The notes below the pieces were generated by a model. It did no database searches, was not told the origin of the DNA, and saw nothing but the letters and a program-made list of their open reading frames with translations. This document shows, piece by piece, positions 1 to 11,700 of a stretch of DNA of 64,000 nt (position 1 is the stretch's first letter; each line of letters opens with the position of its first letter). This DNA is from Lineus longissimus (taxonomy: Eukaryota; Nemertea; Pilidiophora; Heteronemertea; Lineidae): the NCBI RefSeq assembly GCF_910592395.1, contig NC_088311.1, positions 5,210,501 through 5,274,500 on the forward strand, in the 5' to 3' direction. Made by a program: the position numbers and the translations under genes.

Positions 1-520
1 TGGCCTGCTACATGTAATTGAACACATTTCATAAAATCGGCTGAAGACAAGTCCCAAACTTGTGGCTTGTGAGAATTCAATAATCTATTGGTAATCTTAT
101 ACGTTCATGTAACATCACACAGCCTAAATCCATCACACAAGTCCTATGATAGCCACTAGAGTCCTATTACTGCTGTTTTATACTGCTGTTGGTTACATGT
201 ATATTAGGCCCAGTGTTGCTACGAAACAATGATAATAGGACGTGCGATGTTACCTGTCATATTCACTATAAGGCATATGGATTCTGATGAAATAAACCAC
301 CAATAATTTAATACATTTGCTAAAATTTGCAATCAAAGTAAGTTTTAGTATGTTGATTGTCTGTGCATGTATATAGGCCTAGTCCAACAATAACAAATAA
401 TCTCTTACTAATAGCAAGAGTTTATGAATTCTTGCTAATAGGATATGGTATATAAGTATTTCTATGGCACCTCTACTAGAAAATATATTTCTTCCTTCTG
501 ATGCGCTTACATCCAGCTTT
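1..520 (-). other. 3' flank / probable 3' UTR of the GT61 gene
   Basis: No convincing exon is visible on either strand. The stretch is AT-rich and lies directly downstream of the stop codon of the minus-strand glycosyltransferase, so part of it is probably that gene's 3' UTR (inference). Plus-strand exons encoding the missing KNTC1 propeller were looked for here and not seen. Confidence 0.4.
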
Positions 521-1783
521 TTATGTAAAGCCAACAATCTTTTTTGAAACATTATCACTGCAGATATTCCGAAGCGTATCCTCAAACAGGTTTAACATTG
601 TCTCTGGGGGAATAACAGTAAAATCATTCTCAAGTTCATTTTCTTCATCTAGATTTACCCAGGGGCTGTATACAATACCCCGCCACTTCCCAAGCGCCTC
701 AAATCGGTCATATTTATCAATCAGTGGCTGGTATTTCAGTTTTTCCCACGATTTCGGATAAAGTTCAATTACACCAGCATGCTTAGGAAGAAAAAGACTG
801 TAGGTTAGATCAGCACCATGCATTCCAATGAGTATATCAGTCCTTGCTATGATCTGAAGCTTCTTTTTCATGTCCAGTGGTGCTAATTCAAGACCCTTTA
901 GAGTGAAACTTGGATATTTTTTCTGAATCGTGTCTAAAATCTGGCCTTCGTTTTTTATCTTGCGATTTTCAGATCCACGACGCCATATAAACAAAACGTT
1001 GACATTGTTACAGTTAAGATTGTGGTTGTTGGGAATTTTGTACTGATCGAGAACAAATGTGCTGAAGTTTTCAACGAGTGGTAGCGTGTCGCCCTCATGT
1101 TGCATCATGGGACTACTATAATCCTGCGGCCCCCAGACCATCTTCTCAAACTTTGTTGCCTTATTGATTCCACTCATTTTCGTCACTTTACCAAACAGCG
1201 TCCTCCAAACACTATCAAATGACCCAGATGGCAACGTATCAATGAGCAAGATGTTTGTGTCTTTTGGCTTCGTTCCGAAAAAACTCATCACTAGATACGA
1301 GTTATATAACTCTATGATGTTACAGAAAGAGTTTGTGTAGCCATATCGCGGGAATGCTATCGTGAACATGTTTTCAATTTTGACATTTCTGACTTGTTGC
1401 ATTGATTTTTCACTTTGCTTGGTTAAGACGTCCATCCAGATGTTCAAGTGACTAATGAACCCGTTACGCTCTATGAAAGTATAAGACGGAACATCGCAGT
1501 CGATCTTAAAGAATCCTTTCCTTAGTTGGCAATGTCCGTCATACCGTTCGTATTCTGGATGCCAAGGCATTTTCAGTTTCATTTCCTCTTTGGTGGCAGC
1601 GCGGGCACACTGTTGGGGATATACCATCACTCGCTTAAGCAAACCAAACTTGTGATCGTATCCAACGAATTTCCCCCCACAAAATATGTCCTCATGTAGA
1701 TTTGGGAAGTCTATCCATGAGAGCCACACATGGTGCTGCCACATGTCCATGCAGAGGCCAGTGAATAGTATTGTCACCACCAT
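521..1783 (-). CDS. GT61-family glycosyltransferase (EOGT/POMGNT2-like), long 3' exon
   Basis: The frame encodes 420 residues resembling GT61 (DUF563) glycosyltransferases, which include EOGT (O-GlcNAc on EGF domains) and POMGNT2 (matriglycan core) of the ER. Seen in the sequence: an N-proximal Trp/Cys-rich block (WLSW, FCGG), a central block around residues 150-200 (YGYTNSFCNIIELYNSY), and the C-terminal nucleotide-sugar core around residues 320-345 with IGMHGADLTYSLFLP followed by VIELYP, where HGA..LFLP is the family hallmark. The last residues (GFT) are not an HDEL/KDEL retention signal. The ATG at 1783 is the only in-frame Met, but the frame stays open to about 1880 and a good splice acceptor lies at 1866-1868 on the minus strand, so the exon probably runs to 1865 (adding CKTCRTYPC-type residues) and is joined to an upstream exon I could not find. 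Acceptor sugar and substrate are unknown; EOGT-like is the closer match by eye. Confidence 0.75.
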   Translation of the reverse strand: MVVTILFTGLCMDMWQHHVWLSWIDFPNLHEDIFCGGKFVGYDHKFGLLKRVMVYPQQCARAATKEEMKLKMPWHPEYERYDGHCQLRKGFFKIDCDVPSYTFIERNGFISHLNIWMDVLTKQSEKSMQQVRNVKIENMFTIAFPRYGYTNSFCNIIELYNSYLVMSFFGTKPKDTNILLIDTLPSGSFDSVWRTLFGKVTKMSGINKATKFEKMVWGPQDYSSPMMQHEGDTLPLVENFSTFVLDQYKIPNNHNLNCNNVNVLFIWRRGSENRKIKNEGQILDTIQKKYPSFTLKGLELAPLDMKKKLQIIARTDILIGMHGADLTYSLFLPKHAGVIELYPKSWEKLKYQPLIDKYDRFEALGKWRGIVYSPWVNLDEENELENDFTVIPPETMLNLFEDTLRNICSDNVSKKIVGFT

Positions 1784-1865
1784 CCCTGTGATATAGCATG
1801 GGTACGTCCGACATGTCTTGCAGTGGGCAGTTTGCGAGTTGATGGATGGTCGTCTAACTCGGTTT

Positions 1866-2769
1866 CTGGAAAAAAGAGTTTAAATGTTTGGTTATTCATT
1901 GTGTGCATTTAGAACTTTTCAAGGAATCCTTTTTGTCAGCTTCCCAACGTCTTCTAGGGACAGTGTATTCCTTAACATATCTGAGCTTTGACACTGAGAG
2001 AACAAAATGGTTCAGAAAGGATTCAGACCCACAACCTCTGTGCTAAGGGCCTTGGCTTGCCACTACAGTACTGCCCCTGCCAATATTGCTCGACAGTGAT
2101 ATGCAAGGCTTCCTTCCCCCCCCCCCCACACACACACACACGCACACACAAACCATTTGACCACCCTGTTTCATACCTTGTCCTCGTTAAACTTACCTGC
2201 AAGGTAGAGTCCAAAAACCCATGATTTAAGTGGTAGTGGTAGCCTATAAACTGATATTTACATAGCAGTAGCACTACCCACTATACTCAAGCACTATAGA
2301 TGAGCATATCATGTCGGACAGTTTGTTGGATTGATTATGCTACAGCAGGCAGTTTCTGTTGAACTGAATACAATCATAGAAAGTGCTGGTGCATTGATCT
2401 CAAACAGTATAGAAATGTCGTATTGCTCCCCGAGCTGGTTATATTTCAATAAGCTGTTGTTGCCTTTGTGAAGAGGCACTTCAGGCATATCAGCATTGGT
2501 GAGATTTACATGAACTGACCTCTTTTGCTGCCTTTGTGAACTAGTTTATGTTGAGGGCATGACCTCGAGAGTTAACCCTTTCATATTGTGGTGTGGGCAA
2601 TTAGTCCTTAAAAGTCAAATTTTGTCATGTTAAGTTCTTGCTGTTACTATGGAAACCTGAAAAGGTATTCTTAATAATACTTGGTGGCGGGAAATTCAAA
2701 ATTAATGACCTATGTATAGTGATCATGATAGCCTGCAATAAAGACAGCCTTTTGTTGATATATTTTCAG
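1866..2769. other. spacer between GT61 exon and first visible KNTC1 exon
   Basis: This should hold either the upstream GT61 exon(s) and promoter or more KNTC1 intron. I see no exon that joins in phase with either gene. It contains a C-run plus CA microsatellite. A short open stretch near 2350-2400 is bounded by AG and GT but ends in the wrong phase for the next KNTC1 exon. Confidence 0.4.
2116..2150. repeat. poly-C / (CA)n microsatellite
   Basis: A run of 12 C is followed directly by an imperfect CA dinucleotide tract interrupted by one G. Confidence 0.95.
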
Positions 2770-5700
2770 TTGTCAAGAACCATAAACAAACTGCAGACGT
2801 TTGAACTGGCATATAAGAAACAAAGCTATAGGTGAGAATAGTTTGTGTTATAAAGCAAGGTGGCGTACTGGTTAAGTCGTTTGACTCTCAATCAAAGAAT
2901 CGCGGGTTCAAAACCTGGTCTGGTTGCCACTTTGTCGTTCACTTCGAGCTTAAGTGATTACTGCATAATCAGCTACATGATACCCCAGGTTATATAATTA
3001 ATGAAACCAGCCTTTCTAGTCATTGAGGGAGATGTGCAAGTGTCCTTGGTTATCTCCTCCTAAGAGACTTCATGGCCAATTATCTATTTTTCAGCGCACA
3101 GAGATGGGAGAACTTCAAGAACAGCAATTTGCTGCGGGAGATACTGTCTCTCATCAGCCAAGACAAGCTTTCTGCCGCCCTAACTATCTGGCAGCGACAT
3201 CAGGTAAGATTTAATTACAGTCACAATTAATCTTCTAATATGGAGCCATTTTGTTCTTCACATCATGTATGTATAATTTTTGCATGTGGCACCAAATTTC
3301 ATCTAATTTTGTTTTTTGGAAAGAAATATTACGTTTTCTCTGTCCTAGGGTGAGTTTGAAGATGACATTGGTTTGGCGGTCATTGAGGACGTCCTCTACA
3401 GTATCAACGAGGAGACAAACACAACTGAGATTCAGCCCTGGCTGGAGCAGACGTTTATTCCATTTATCATCAGGGTCAGTCCATACAACTTGGTAAGTGC
3501 AGCGGTAATATTTCTCCTGCTTTGAGTGTTTGATGTTTTTTAATCCTTACTTTTAATTAGGAACAACTTCTTACACACAATTTGGCACAGAATCAGAAGT
3601 TTAGTGGTCCCAAAACTGTGCAAGCGTTGTATGCTTCAAAATGATACAACAGTTGAGGCCAGTCGAAAAAAAAGAAGAAAAAAACAGGGAAGTGAACTTT
3701 CTTTGAATCTCTTGACTAGGTATGACTACCAACATGATGAGTCGCATCTTCTTTCAGCCTGTGGTTGCCGCGTGGATGGAGGAAAGAACACGACGCATGG
3801 AGAGCACAGAAAAGGCTGGCTGGCCTCAGAATGCTCTGACCTTTGCCCAAATCCTGCTCAAAGTCTGCCATAAGCTCCAGGAAGAGAGTTTTTCGAGTGG
3901 ATTCCATGTTCCTGCCGATATTGTGAGTCAGGTAGAGCAGTCAGACATTGAGGAATTCAAGAAACTACGCACTTTGATTAGGCAACTTCAGAAAGTGAAT
4001 GAACTCCTTACAGTGTACAGGCTTTCCTTGTCTCTGCCAGAATTTCTGCGGGTAAGTGTTGATATGGCTGCAATGTTACTTATTATGTTTTAGGTTTTTG
4101 TGGTTGGGGATTGGCAAAAGTCTTTAGGTCAGCAAAGTTATTCCTCTTTTTTAAGTCTGATTGTCAAAGTCGTCCACCTGTTGACTCCTGTATAATTCCT
4201 GATGTTTTTCTCCATCAGGAAACTACAGAGTCCATTGTTTACAGGATTCTAGACCGAGCTCATGTCAAGGACAGAATACCAGCCGCCATTCAGAATACAG
4301 TGGAACCATACATGAAGCAGCATAACCTGAGCAGGGACAAGCTACTCTTCCAGTATATACAGGTGAGAAAGCATTGTTTCATTACAGTAGTACTAGTTAT
4401 TCAGCACCAACCGTGCTGCTCATGCTGATTTGCAACTGGACCCTGGCCTAAGTGACATTATAGAAACCACAGTGACATGCACTATTGTTTGAGAATGAAT
4501 ACAGAAGAAGTGAACAGATTCATTTCTCCTGTGTGTCTAATCTTTCTATTTGTTGTATCTTCCGAAGGACCTGATGCTGAGCACAGACAACTCCCACATG
4601 CTCTCTGTGACTGAGGGGCGAGCCATCACTGTGATCGGCTGCATCAATTGCATGGAGGTAAGCAGATAGCCAAGAAACCCTGCAAACTTTAATGATAGTA
4701 TTAACAATGACGGCTTTCATATTGCACTTTATATTTTGTTGTTGGGTTGTTCGGGCTCTATCAGTTTACAAGAACTGTCACTGTTAAAGATCTCCACAAG
4801 AGCACTGAGATGAGAAGTTCCTCATGATATGGTGCCCATTTAAGCTGGAACGGCTGTGGTGGTTTTGGAATTTTGTATTTCATCTTTAAATCTGAACCAG
4901 CTTCCTATTTTCCATTCAGAATAGATTGACAACAATTTTCGTTGGAAATTTTCATATTTGATTTTTGTGCTTTTCATTTGCAGTATAAATGTCAAGCAAT
5001 CATGAAAGTGATGTCAAAAGCATTCACCCCTTGGAGTGAGGCTGTGAGAGATTTGGTCAAGATGGGATTGGCCATGAAACATTCCAAGTAAGTTCAGATT
5101 CAATTGCAAACTCTGATGAAGTGCTTGTGGCCTTGGCAAGGGGATTGGTTGATTCCTCTTTGATGATTGTCCCTCTTCATTTCAGGGCGGAAGCGATCCG
5201 TGAGCATTATCGTGTTGTTCAACTGAAGGAGATGCTCTCAACGTATGGCATCAGGGATACAAAAGAAAACATTTCGCAAGAGGTAGGCTCGCTACTGAAG
5301 TGTTTACAAAACAAATTTTGAAATTTTGCTTTAAAAATGAGTGACCATGACTGATGTGTCGCTTTGAGTGGGATAAAGTTATCTCCAAAGAACTGGGTAC
5401 ATAAGATTCACAATGCTCGTGACATGTGACAAGTGAAAACGTGAATCATATGTAAAGCCAGTCTTGGTGTCATTCCTAAATGTCATGGGAGGGCATAACT
5501 CTATAACATACAAGACATTTTTATTACAGAAACTTCTATACTACATCTTGAAGCAGGATCGTACGACTGCGGTGGAGGACGCGATGGAGGTCGTGAAGGT
5601 GTTTGACAACGTGACTGAGGAGATGGTTTACATGTTCAGGATCAGGTTTCTTGTGAAAAATAACAGAGTGAGTACCGTAAACAAATCAGAATCATTTAGG

Positions 5701-8700
5701 CATTCATATCATTTTAAATATCAATTGAAATTACCTGTGCTCTTTTGAATATTCTGATGGAGTATTTCTGCTCACCTTTGCCTCTCTAGTATAGTTAACT
5801 CAAAAATGTTGGAACGCACATATCTCGTTTTGAGATGAAACTCTACATACATGTAGCTACAAAGATAACTATCAGAGTCTATTTTATTTTATTTTTTCAG
5901 CTTACAGAGTGTTTCCAGTTACTTCGCAGCCTTCCGAGTGACATTGCCATCAGATGTGGTGTCAAGATGGTCATCAATACCGTGGAACTGTTGAAAGACG
6001 ACTGCTGGTTTGATCCTGAGGTATGTGACAATATCATGTTTGTCAACCGTCTATTTCCAAAAACTGAATATAAAGTGGAAAAAAACCTCATTTTTTCTTG
6101 ATTCGCAATCAAGTTTACTTTTCTTTTCAGGGAAATAAGCACGAAAAGATCCTGCAGACGAAAGCCTCAGTCGTAATTTGTGGCCTTATTTTGCCGCTGC
6201 TGAAAGTAGGTAGGTGATGGATTTGATGAAACTGGTGGCACCTCATGTTTTGTGATAATGTGTCTTACTTTTTGCTTGCTTTGTAATGTCCTATGGTCTG
6301 CAATGTGGTTGTGTCTCAAAATATTAGTTGATGCATGAGGCCTAAGCTTAGCATGAGGAGTTAGCATTGAAGACAAACTCGTCTAACAGTTAACAGTTTC
6401 CGAGTTCAGGGGTAATGCTGCTGACTTTCTCTTCAGATGACTACTGGCATGATGAGATCAAGAGCTGCTGTAACGACTTGAAGTACATCTGTGCCCTTCA
6501 GGTAAGACATAAATGATTAGTGAGCTACAGCTTTGGCATGTTCTATTCAAATTGTCATCATTATGTGTAATGGACCATTCAATTGAATGCTCAATTGACA
6601 TATGTAGTTGTCAATGTTATCATACCCGTTAGTTTAGATATCAAAATCTTTCAGGGACATTTCTGTATTGAGAAGGAAGATGCAAAATGTTATTGAATAG
6701 TTGACAGTGATTATAACCAGATTGCACATCTGTCAGAGATTCTCGTCATTTATCTTTCAGGTCGAATATGACGAGTTTCTGTCGATAGATGACTACAGTT
6801 GTCAGAACAAGAAGGAGGAGTTGCTCTATTCTCATATTGCTGCATTTTTCTCGGCGAAAGAAACGGTACAGTGGCGACTACTGAAAACTGTGAAATGTTT
6901 GCGAAGCTAAAGGTTGTGGAGTTTTCACTTTTCTAATTGGCAGTGGACCAAATACTGCATTAGCTGCCAAAATGTGATGGTTAACGCATTATAGTTTAAA
7001 TTTTTTGCGGTTTTTCAGTTTGGGTTTTGACAGTGCAGTCTGGACTCTACGTAAACAATTTACTTTTCAGAAAAAGAGTCCAGCACAGGATGAAGATAGG
7101 AAAACAAGTATGAAAAAAGCAAAGAATTTCTCCACCATCTATCGGTCAGTATTCGATTTTCATGTGACAAATGCTTCAGCTACTATTAATTATGATAAAG
7201 CGGCTCTGTGCTTTTTCCAACAACTGTCAGATAAGTCGTTTATTTTGACATTGTTTTTCTTACAGGTTAGCTGACTTGCTCGGTATACCCAGAGACCAGA
7301 TTCGGGGAAGACTCGCAATTCAAGCGGCACGAGATGGAAATGCGCAAACAGCCATTAAATTCTGCAGGTAAGCCGCATTATGTATATGAGTGGAGGCTGT
7401 GATATAGACTGTAAGATGACACTAAAGACTTTACACTTCAGGCTACCAACCTATTCAACACATGTTCTGCTGGAGATCCTAGGTTTGTGCAGATTCATGA
7501 GGTATCTTTCTCTTCAGGGAAGTGTTGGAGGAACCAATGTCTGCCCAGACGGCCAAGGTCCTGTATGAAGTGGCTCACACATTACACAGCCTACTGTCAA
7601 GTGCAGACCTGAAGGCTTCCATGGATACATTGCCGACAGTTGTTCATGACATGGCAAAGATGGCAGTCACTTTTTGTTCACCAGGTAAGTAGTGATGTGT
7701 GTATCATTTCGGCAGTCACCTCCTATATCACTGCACTCTTCCTGTACGCAGATCCAAGGAGCGTGCGTGAGCCGGACCACACACCCAACCCCCCTCTTAT
7801 TTCAGAAAAATCTTTGAAATTGATCCTGAAATTTTGAAGCCAACTATGGTGAAGATGCCACTGAATATTTTCATGGCAAAAACTGTTTGTTTTTAATTGA
7901 CCCTCTCACTATAATTTAATGTTTTTGTCATGTGTACAAAGACTGCTGCTTGAGTTTTTCCCATCTGCAGTGTTTTTCTGTCCTGTTTTTAGACATGCTT
8001 GCCGACTGCCTGGAGCTGAGCAAGTGTGCATCCCGGACCGCTAGAGTTTGCAAGTCTTTGGGGAGTGGGGACTATGGTTCTTCTGTCAAGGTAATCATTT
8101 AAATTCTACACTGTACATTCTTTAACCCTCACTCACCAAGGTATGGCACTTATACATGTATTTGCAAAACCGAAATTCTCGTGCCTTGCCTCTGATGCCA
8201 GCAGAGCTTTAAAATTGTAAAAACTTGAGTTGAAGAAAGTCAGAGTCTTTGAACCTGTGCATGTTTATGCTTGAAACTGCAGTAATGCAAACCACTACCT
8301 ACATACATGTACAACATGTACAAGAGCTTAGACTGGAAATATCTGAATATTGACCATTTATCTGTCCGACTTTCTTTGTAGGACCATAAGGAGTCTCTGG
8401 ATGGATTCTCGGTTGACCCGTACAAAGAATGGAGCTTTAGCCAAGTCTATAAGGAGGATGGCCTCGTCATGGAGTCAAGTAAAGCCATCCCTCTCATCAG
8501 TCGATATTCGAGTGTTTGCCTACCCAGCATTGGTTAGTTGTCCAAATATTGAGTTAATAATTTAAAAAATGAAGCTCTGATTCACACAGCTACCGTTTAA
8601 ACTTTCACAGAGAAACATTTAAAAGTCAAAATTATTGTTGAGCGCAAGCTCGGCTTCTAAAACAGGGCAATTCGGTAAAATCATTGTTGAGTTTATTTGT

Positions 8701-11700
8701 TTTTAATTTCCAGGATTGAATCGGCATCCTTATGTTCAGCACAGGCTTCCAGGAAACGCTTATTTAGGTAATTGATTCTTTGTCCTCTAGTATGCAAAGC
8801 AAATGCTTAGGATGAAGAAGTTGGAGATGGAGAGTAATGGACCAACTCTGGCAGAGTTGAAGGTTAGCTCTAAAATGTCATAACTGCAATATACTCTGTG
8901 TTTACATTGTGTAGTGTACCATTCTACAGTTTGATACTCAAGATTCTGAATATTGAAGCAAATCACCTTTACCTAATCGCTAAATCAGAATTGTCACATT
9001 TTACAGGAAAACGAGATTCTGAGGTTTCGGATAGCGAGGAATCTGTTCAATTTATGGAGTATACAGAATCAGTCGCATTGGACTGTGTTCAGTATTTACG
9101 TGAGAACAGCCGAGATTGTCTTGCCCTTGAGATGACTATTGACTATGCCCAGGAGTTGCTACAGCATGCGGTTGTCCAGGACATGGGCTACCCCAACACC
9201 CCAGTAAGTAACATCAGATTTGTTCAAGTAATGATTTTGAAGTTTAGCTTGTGCTGATTTGTAGGTGTGTCCGGTCAAACTTAAGCTCTCTCCAACCCCT
9301 GTCGCAGCTGCCCGCCCTTGCCAGACCAAACAGTAAAGACAGGGAAGTAGTCCAGAAATGTGCATATTTACAATGTTGTTATTTTCTGGTCATGTTGTTT
9401 GTTTATTTCCAGGCAAAGTGTGATGTGTTGAAATCAGAAAAGCAGGCCTTGATGAAGATCGTGGGTGCATCGAGCAAAACTCTCCGCAATCTCTTGTTAG
9501 CTATCATCATGAAGCTTCTCAACCATCACTTTATTGACATGGATTTCGCCCTGAATGTCCTGTGTACGATGTCCAAGAAAGATGTCTACTCCTTGTTAAA
9601 GAGCATCATTGCAAGTGTCGGCCTCAACTATAAAAGACTAATGGTACGTAAAAACTTCTTGCATTTTCTAGTTTTGCCTATTGGTATTCTTCCCCAAAAT
9701 CCACAAAAATAAAACGCCCTGCAAAACTTTGTCGATTTGCAGTACCGGTATTGCATTGTTGATTTCAGGGGATAGCAGAGCTAGGGATCAACTACAGTAT
9801 ACTGACAGGAGAACACAAGGCGTTGTCCACTCTGCAGGATCTGAAGAAGAAGGCGACTTGGGGACACAAGCTTGGCAAACTGAAGGTGTCATTCAAGCGC
9901 GCATATGAAGGATGCAATGAAGAAAAATGGGAGATTGTCAAGCAGCTTGCTGATATAGATATCAGTGTGTCCTTTGTCTTGGAGTTCTGCAGGTTGGTTT
10001 ATTGTCTTCCGTATTGGTCTTGTGTTCTTCTTACCCTGGCATTGGTACCAAGGATCTGCTGCATCTCCATCAAGAGATAGTGTCATTTTGAAAGTGCCTT
10101 GTCCAAGGTCTCAGGTGTTGTGTCCTTGCTAGTGTCATGCCTACAATTAATGGCTAAGGAGCCCAACAACTTAATAACTGGACGTTGAAGTCCATCTTGT
10201 TAATTCTCGATCTTTGTCATTTGCTCTGTTTTGAAATGGGCTTGTTTCTGATTCGTTTTCCTTATATTTACAGTGATTTCAAAATGGACATGAACAAGGC
10301 CTTAGTGCTTTACCTACAGCAGCTGATGATCGCTAAAGCTTCCAGTGTGCAGAATGAGACTGATCTAGCATGGCAGAAGAAAGCCAACCAAGTGATTGAG
10401 TGCCTTGGTGATTCTGACGTCCTCGCAGATAGCTTGAGGCATATCTTGAACAAGGTAAATATGCGGCATATTTTTGATAGAAAGGAGTGGGAACCCAGTC
10501 ATTTATCCTGAGAGTAACCTTGTCCACTGTTGAAATGAAAGGGGATGCCCCCTCGTCAAGAACATGGCAGAATTGACAAGGTTGTTCCTCTGAAGAAAAC
10601 TGATGAATGCTTCATACTCGTAAACCACTCCGACTTGTCCTTTCAGCTTGATCCGTACGACTACACCAAACTTGCCTTTGCTCTCACGGTCCTTGAAGAG
10701 AAGTTCCCAGATGCTTTTGTTGACAAGGTTGGTTTCCACTTTAAAGTCAAAAACAACAGTAAATCTACAAGTTGTCTTACAGACCTTTTGCATTGACAGA
10801 AGGTAGACAGTTTATCCATTGAGGACTGGGCTACAGACAAAAATCAAACTGACAAATTCGGACGGAATCAGTGCTATTCAAGTTTACTAATTTAGGTACG
10901 AACTGTGCGCATTGTGGCAGTTTCCACACTCACCCCTGCTTCTAGACTCAACAGATGTTGGGTAAAATTGTATTGATTTTTGGACCATCTAAGATACGAG
11001 GAAAATTCTTTTTTCAGTGTAAGAAAGTATTGACAAGTCTGCTGCACTACAAGCGGGTTTCTAAACTATCAGAATATGAACTGACATATGGAGAGGAAGC
11101 CGTCACTGAGGAACAGGTGAGCACTTGTTTACATTCTGCCCCAGTTTTGAGCACACGACCTGCACTCCCAAATTTTCTTCAAAATTGTTGTTTTGGGTGG
11201 AAAAGTGACCCTTTGCTCCTTGAAAAACAGGCCACGGCCACTGTTCTCTACCATCCGATACCCTTGGCAATCTTCTCCTGCTAAACTTCATCCTATTGGT
11301 ATTTCAGTTGATGTACGAAGGACCCAAAACACTGTCACTTCTGTCAAAGGATCGTCTGCCATTCCACCCCCTGATTCATGGGAAGCCATGGAAGATAATC
11401 AGTAAGTAATTAAGTGTTAGTTTCAAGACCCCCTCCCCTTGTTTGTTAGGCCTAACCGTTGGACAGTTACTTGATTTTGCTTCTATTTCTTTCGACAAAA
11501 AAATTCATACAATAACGCTATTTTTCAGCACCTGAGTTGAATACGAAAACAGTGACATTCTGGTTGCGACTGACAAAATTGCTGAAGGTGAGTGCACTTG
11601 CCTCCTCCTTGTCACACCCCAGTTACTCCAACAATCCCCCTGCTGCGTTTTAGTTCTGCTCCCTCCCCTTACTTCTCACCAAAGGATGTTTGCCTCAGCC

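Noticed and set aside
1988-2274. Overlapping plus and minus frames of about 80 codons
   Set aside because: They run through a CA/poly-C microsatellite and show no codon or homology signal.
8791-8862. Exon-like 24-codon segment (YAKQMLRMKKLEMESNG) with AG and GT borders between KNTC1 exons
   Set aside because: It fits phase 0-0 only, while the flanking exons end and start in phase 1; including it creates a stop. Direct joining 8767 to 9007 keeps the frame.
9265-9337. Possible KNTC1 mini-exon (VCPVKLKLSPTP)
   Set aside because: It starts in phase 0 but ends in a phase that puts the next exon out of frame; exons at 9007-9203 and 9413-9643 join directly in phase.
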